Of a stretch of DNA of 42,608 nt, positions 40,324-42,608 are shown piece after piece (within the stretch, counting starts at the first letter, position 1; each line of letters opens with the position of its first letter). The stretch is from an uncultured Aquimonas sp. (GTDB lineage: Bacteria; Pseudomonadota; Gammaproteobacteria; Xanthomonadales; Xanthomonadaceae), in contig NZ_CALART010000012.1 of assembly GCF_937888285.1 (NCBI RefSeq), positions 1 through 42,608 of the forward strand, in the 5' to 3' direction. Made by a program: the position numbers and the translations under genes. The notes below the pieces were generated by a model. That model did no database searches. It saw only the letters and a program-made list of their open reading frames with translations, and was not told the DNA's origin.

Positions 40324-42158
40324 AGCTCCGGCCCCAGGCTGAGGTGGATCTGCAGCGATTCGCGCGGGTCATCGAGCCCACGCGCCAGATCCAGCGCCAC
40401 CTGGCCCACCGGCGAGCGCCAGCGCAGGCCGAGGCCGGCGCCACGCCGCGCGTCGACGCGACCATCGTTGAAGGCGCTGCCGGCGTCCATGAAGACGGCC
40501 GCGCCCCAGGTCTCGGTGAACATGCGTTCGTATTCGAGGTTCGCCACCACAAGGTTGCGCCCGCCGATCGGATTGCCGCTCGCGCCCAGCGGGCTGATCT
40601 CCTGGTAGCCGTAGCCGCGCACGCTGCGGTCGCCGCCGGCGAAGAAGCGCAGCGAGGACGGCAGGCGCAGGAAGTCGCTGGAGAAGGTGCGCCCCAGCTG
40701 GCCGCGCAGCAGCACCCGGTTGCGCTCGCCGAAGCCGCGGATGTAGCGGGTTTCCAGCAGCAGCTGGGTGAAGTCGGCGTCCGAACCCAGGGCGCTCAGC
40801 CCCTGCTTCAACTCGCCGGTGAAGCTGAAGCCACGCGTCGAGTAGTTGGGATCGTTGTAGCGCTGCCAGCGCGCGCGCAGGGCCGGGTAGACGAGGGTCG
40901 AGATTCCGCTGGTCTCGAGGTTGCGCTCGACGCCGATGGCATAGCGTTCGCGCAGAGCGTGCAGACCCAGGGCCAGGCTCCAGTCGCCGATGCGGCCGAT
41001 GCGCGCGGCCGAGAGCTCCGCGATTTCGCTGTCGACCAGTTCGCTCTCGTCCTCACGGTAGCTGGCGCCGAGCTGGTACCAGCCGTGGATCGGCGCGAAG
41101 GCGGGGATGCGGTACAGCGTGTTGAGCGCGCTGCGGCGCTGGGCGAGATCCAGGCTGGAGCTGAACTTGTGGCCGCGGGTGTTGACCCAGCGCCGGTCCA
41201 GGCCGAGCTTGAGACCGGCCCCGGAGTCGGTGCCGAAGCTCACGCCGGCGGTGTAGATGTTGCGCCTGGCCGGCGCCAACTCGACCTGTACCGGCACATC
41301 GAGGGTGTCGGGCTCGGGTTCGGGGCGGATGTCGATGAAGCCGAAATAGTCGAGATCGCCCAGCCGCTGGTGCAGCTTGAGCAGGGCATCCTGGTCGAAG
41401 GGCTGACCCGGCTCGACATCGACCCAGCGCTCGACCAGGCCCGGATCGAGATGGCTGCCGTCGATCGCCAGCGTGCCGAAGCGGTAGCGGGCGCCACTTT
41501 CCCAGCGCAGGCGGATCTCGGCGCGACTGTCGGCGCGGGTGACTTCGACGCGGTTCTCCGCAAGCCGCGCATCGAAGTAGCCGCGCGCCGCCAGCTCGCG
41601 GGCAATGGCCGCCTTGCCGCCCTCGTAGCGTCCGTGGTTCATCAGGTCGCCCAGGCGCGGGCGGAAACCTTCGATGGCAGCGACCACGCGCGGGTCGGTG
41701 CCGGCCTCGCCCTCCACCTGCACGTCGAGCGCACGCACCCGCACCGGCGGGCCGCGCTGCACGTTCAGGCTGACCACAAGGCCTGCGCTGGTCTCGTCGA
41801 CCTGCACATCGACATCGACGGCGTAGTAGCCGAAGGGCTCCAGCGCACGCCGCACCTCGGCCGGCGCCCGCCGCAGCAGCAGCGCCATGCGGCCGCGGCC
41901 GACGTCCTCGCGGTCGGCCTCGTCGAGCTGGAACAGGCCCACCTGGGCACGCACGTTGTCGGCCTGGCTGGCGCTCAAACCGCGCACGCGCACGCTGGCA
42001 AGTCGAACCGGCTGACGCTCGCGGCGCAGCTCGGCAGCGGCGGCCGGCTGCTCCGCTGTCGCGGCTGCAGGTCTTCGTGCGCCCTGTGCGGGCGCATCCA
42101 CGGCGACTGCCCACAGCGGCAGGCAGAGCAGCAGCAGGGGAAGACTGGAACGAGCCAA
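40320..42158 (-). CDS. tamA: Autotransporter assembly complex outer-membrane protein TamA
   Basis: 612 residues (E. coli TamA 577). Signal peptide at 1-25 (ending APAQG). POTRA repeats follow to about residue 290 (for example VRVRALDVQVEGEAGTDPRVVAAIEGFRPRLGDLMNHGRYEGGKAAIARELAARGYFDARLAENRVEV and QPFDQDALLKLHQRLGDLDYFGFIDI). The BamA/TamA-type barrel (Omp85) then contains the RFFAGGDRSVRGYGYQ loop-6 motif (VRGY/F signature) and ends in a beta-strand. It sits in the outer membrane and pairs with TamB. The operon is divergent from kbl. Confidence 0.96.
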   Translation of the reverse strand: MARSSLPLLLLCLPLWAVAVDAPAQGARRPAAATAEQPAAAAELRRERQPVRLASVRVRGLSASQADNVRAQVGLFQLDEADREDVGRGRMALLLRRAPAEVRRALEPFGYYAVDVDVQVDETSAGLVVSLNVQRGPPVRVRALDVQVEGEAGTDPRVVAAIEGFRPRLGDLMNHGRYEGGKAAIARELAARGYFDARLAENRVEVTRADSRAEIRLRWESGARYRFGTLAIDGSHLDPGLVERWVDVEPGQPFDQDALLKLHQRLGDLDYFGFIDIRPEPEPDTLDVPVQVELAPARRNIYTAGVSFGTDSGAGLKLGLDRRWVNTRGHKFSSSLDLAQRRSALNTLYRIPAFAPIHGWYQLGASYREDESELVDSEIAELSAARIGRIGDWSLALGLHALRERYAIGVERNLETSGISTLVYPALRARWQRYNDPNYSTRGFSFTGELKQGLSALGSDADFTQLLLETRYIRGFGERNRVLLRGQLGRTFSSDFLRLPSSLRFFAGGDRSVRGYGYQEISPLGASGNPIGGRNLVVANLEYERMFTETWGAAVFMDAGSAFNDGRVDARRGAGLGLRWRSPVGQVALDLARGLDDPRESLQIHLSLGPEL

Positions 42159-42338
42159 AGGGCCGGGGACTCCGGTGGCGACAGGCCGGCAGGATAACCA
42201 GTCCGGGCCGCGCGCAAGTCAAATCCGCATTCAGGCAGGCGAGGCAGCGGCCCAGCGCAAGCGCAAGCACTTGGGATGCACGCCCGGCTCGCGGACAATG
42301 GCGGCCCCGCGCCCTGCGCCGCCCCCAGAACCCCGCCC

Positions 42339-42608
42339 ATGAGCCTGAACCAGCGCCTTGCCTCCGAACTCGACGAGATCCGCGCGGCCGGACTGTTCAA
42401 GTCCGAACGCATCATCGTCTCCCCGCAGTCGGCCGAGATCGAGCTGGCCGACGGCCGCCGGGTGCTGAACTTCTGCGCCAACAACTATCTCGGCCTGGCC
42501 GACGACGCCGGCGTGATCGAAGCCGCCAAGCACGCGCTCGACACCCACGGCCACGGCATGGCCAGCGTGCGCTTCATCTGCGGCACCCAGGACCTGCACA
42601 AGCAGCTG
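42339..42608 (+). CDS. kbl: Glycine C-acetyltransferase (2-amino-3-ketobutyrate CoA ligase), partial at the right edge
   Basis: The first 90 codons; the rest lies beyond the window. The sequence lines up with the E. coli Kbl N-terminus: EIRAAGLFKSERIIVSPQSAEIELADG, then VLNFCANNYLGLADD and HGHGMASVRFICGTQDLHKQL. It is a PLP-dependent enzyme of the alpha-oxoamine synthase family that splits 2-amino-3-ketobutyrate with CoA into glycine and acetyl-CoA in threonine breakdown. The PLP lysine is not yet reached. A threonine dehydrogenase gene would be expected next. Confidence 0.95.
   Translation, partial: MSLNQRLASELDEIRAAGLFKSERIIVSPQSAEIELADGRRVLNFCANNYLGLADDAGVIEAAKHALDTHGHGMASVRFICGTQDLHKQL

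Noticed and set aside
38218..42197. Two very long overlapping plus-strand frames (796 and 916 codons)
   Set aside because: Antisense to tamB and tamA, which have clear family features; shadows of biased codon use.

Overview
The window is about 42.6 kb of high-GC chromosomal DNA. It probably comes from a gammaproteobacterium of the order Lysobacterales (Xanthomonadales). The evidence is the family content (S46 dipeptidyl-peptidase, pteridine reductase, COG1565 methyltransferase, VanZ-like protein, lysine/alanine-rich histone H1-like protein, a protein ending in an IFRNGFE tail) and the intergenic repeats (GGGATTC heptads, GTAGGAGCG-type REP hairpins, a GGTGGGCC palindrome). This is inferred from family knowledge; no marker RNA is present. 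I see no tRNA, rRNA, CRISPR array, complete insertion sequence or prophage.

Layout. (1) 160-9890, minus strand: a tight five-gene operon that looks like a transmembrane electron-transfer module. In transcription order it encodes a FAD/NAD(P) oxidoreductase fused to two cyclic-nucleotide domains and four [4Fe-4S] motifs; a five-helix membrane protein with two H-X13-H pairs (b-haem candidates); a cytosolic FHA domain joined through one membrane helix to ten CXXCH haem sites; a secreted protein with two GlcG/HbpS-like domains; and an outer-membrane beta-barrel. This is the most interesting part of the window, because it combines cAMP-type and phosphopeptide-type sensing domains with an electron path. 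(2) 10036-15395: cca, an HD-GYP phosphodiesterase, a VanZ-like protein, a MidA-type methyltransferase and pteridine reductase. (3) 15396-16119: a gene-free repeat island. (4) 16120-25739: S46 peptidase, an NTP/NTP-type transporter, a GMC oxidoreductase, an M48 protease with LemA, and a beta-lactamase-fold serine hydrolase. (5) 25971-29004: a histone H1-like protein, about 1 kb without a gene, then gcvH and gcvT. (6) 29280-31488: ECF sigma factor, likely membrane anti-sigma factor and a DUF4097 protein in one operon. (7) 31613-36318: small membrane protein, patatin-like phospholipase, WYL regulator, a secreted repeat protein with an IFRNGFE tail, and a proline-rich TonB-like membrane protein. 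(8) 36328-42158: tamB and tamA, with ATGA overlap. (9) 42339 to the right edge: the first 90 codons of kbl.

The intergenic DNA has clear structure. Three of the convergent gene pairs end in G-rich heptad arrays that begin at or next to the stop codons. Five of these six gene ends carry at least four GGG tracts in the sense strand, which is the number needed for an intramolecular quadruplex. The other convergent junctions use ordinary hairpins, or the genes nearly abut. Many start codons were moved inward from the longest open frame using signal peptides, Shine-Dalgarno sequences, stop/start overlaps and conserved domain starts.
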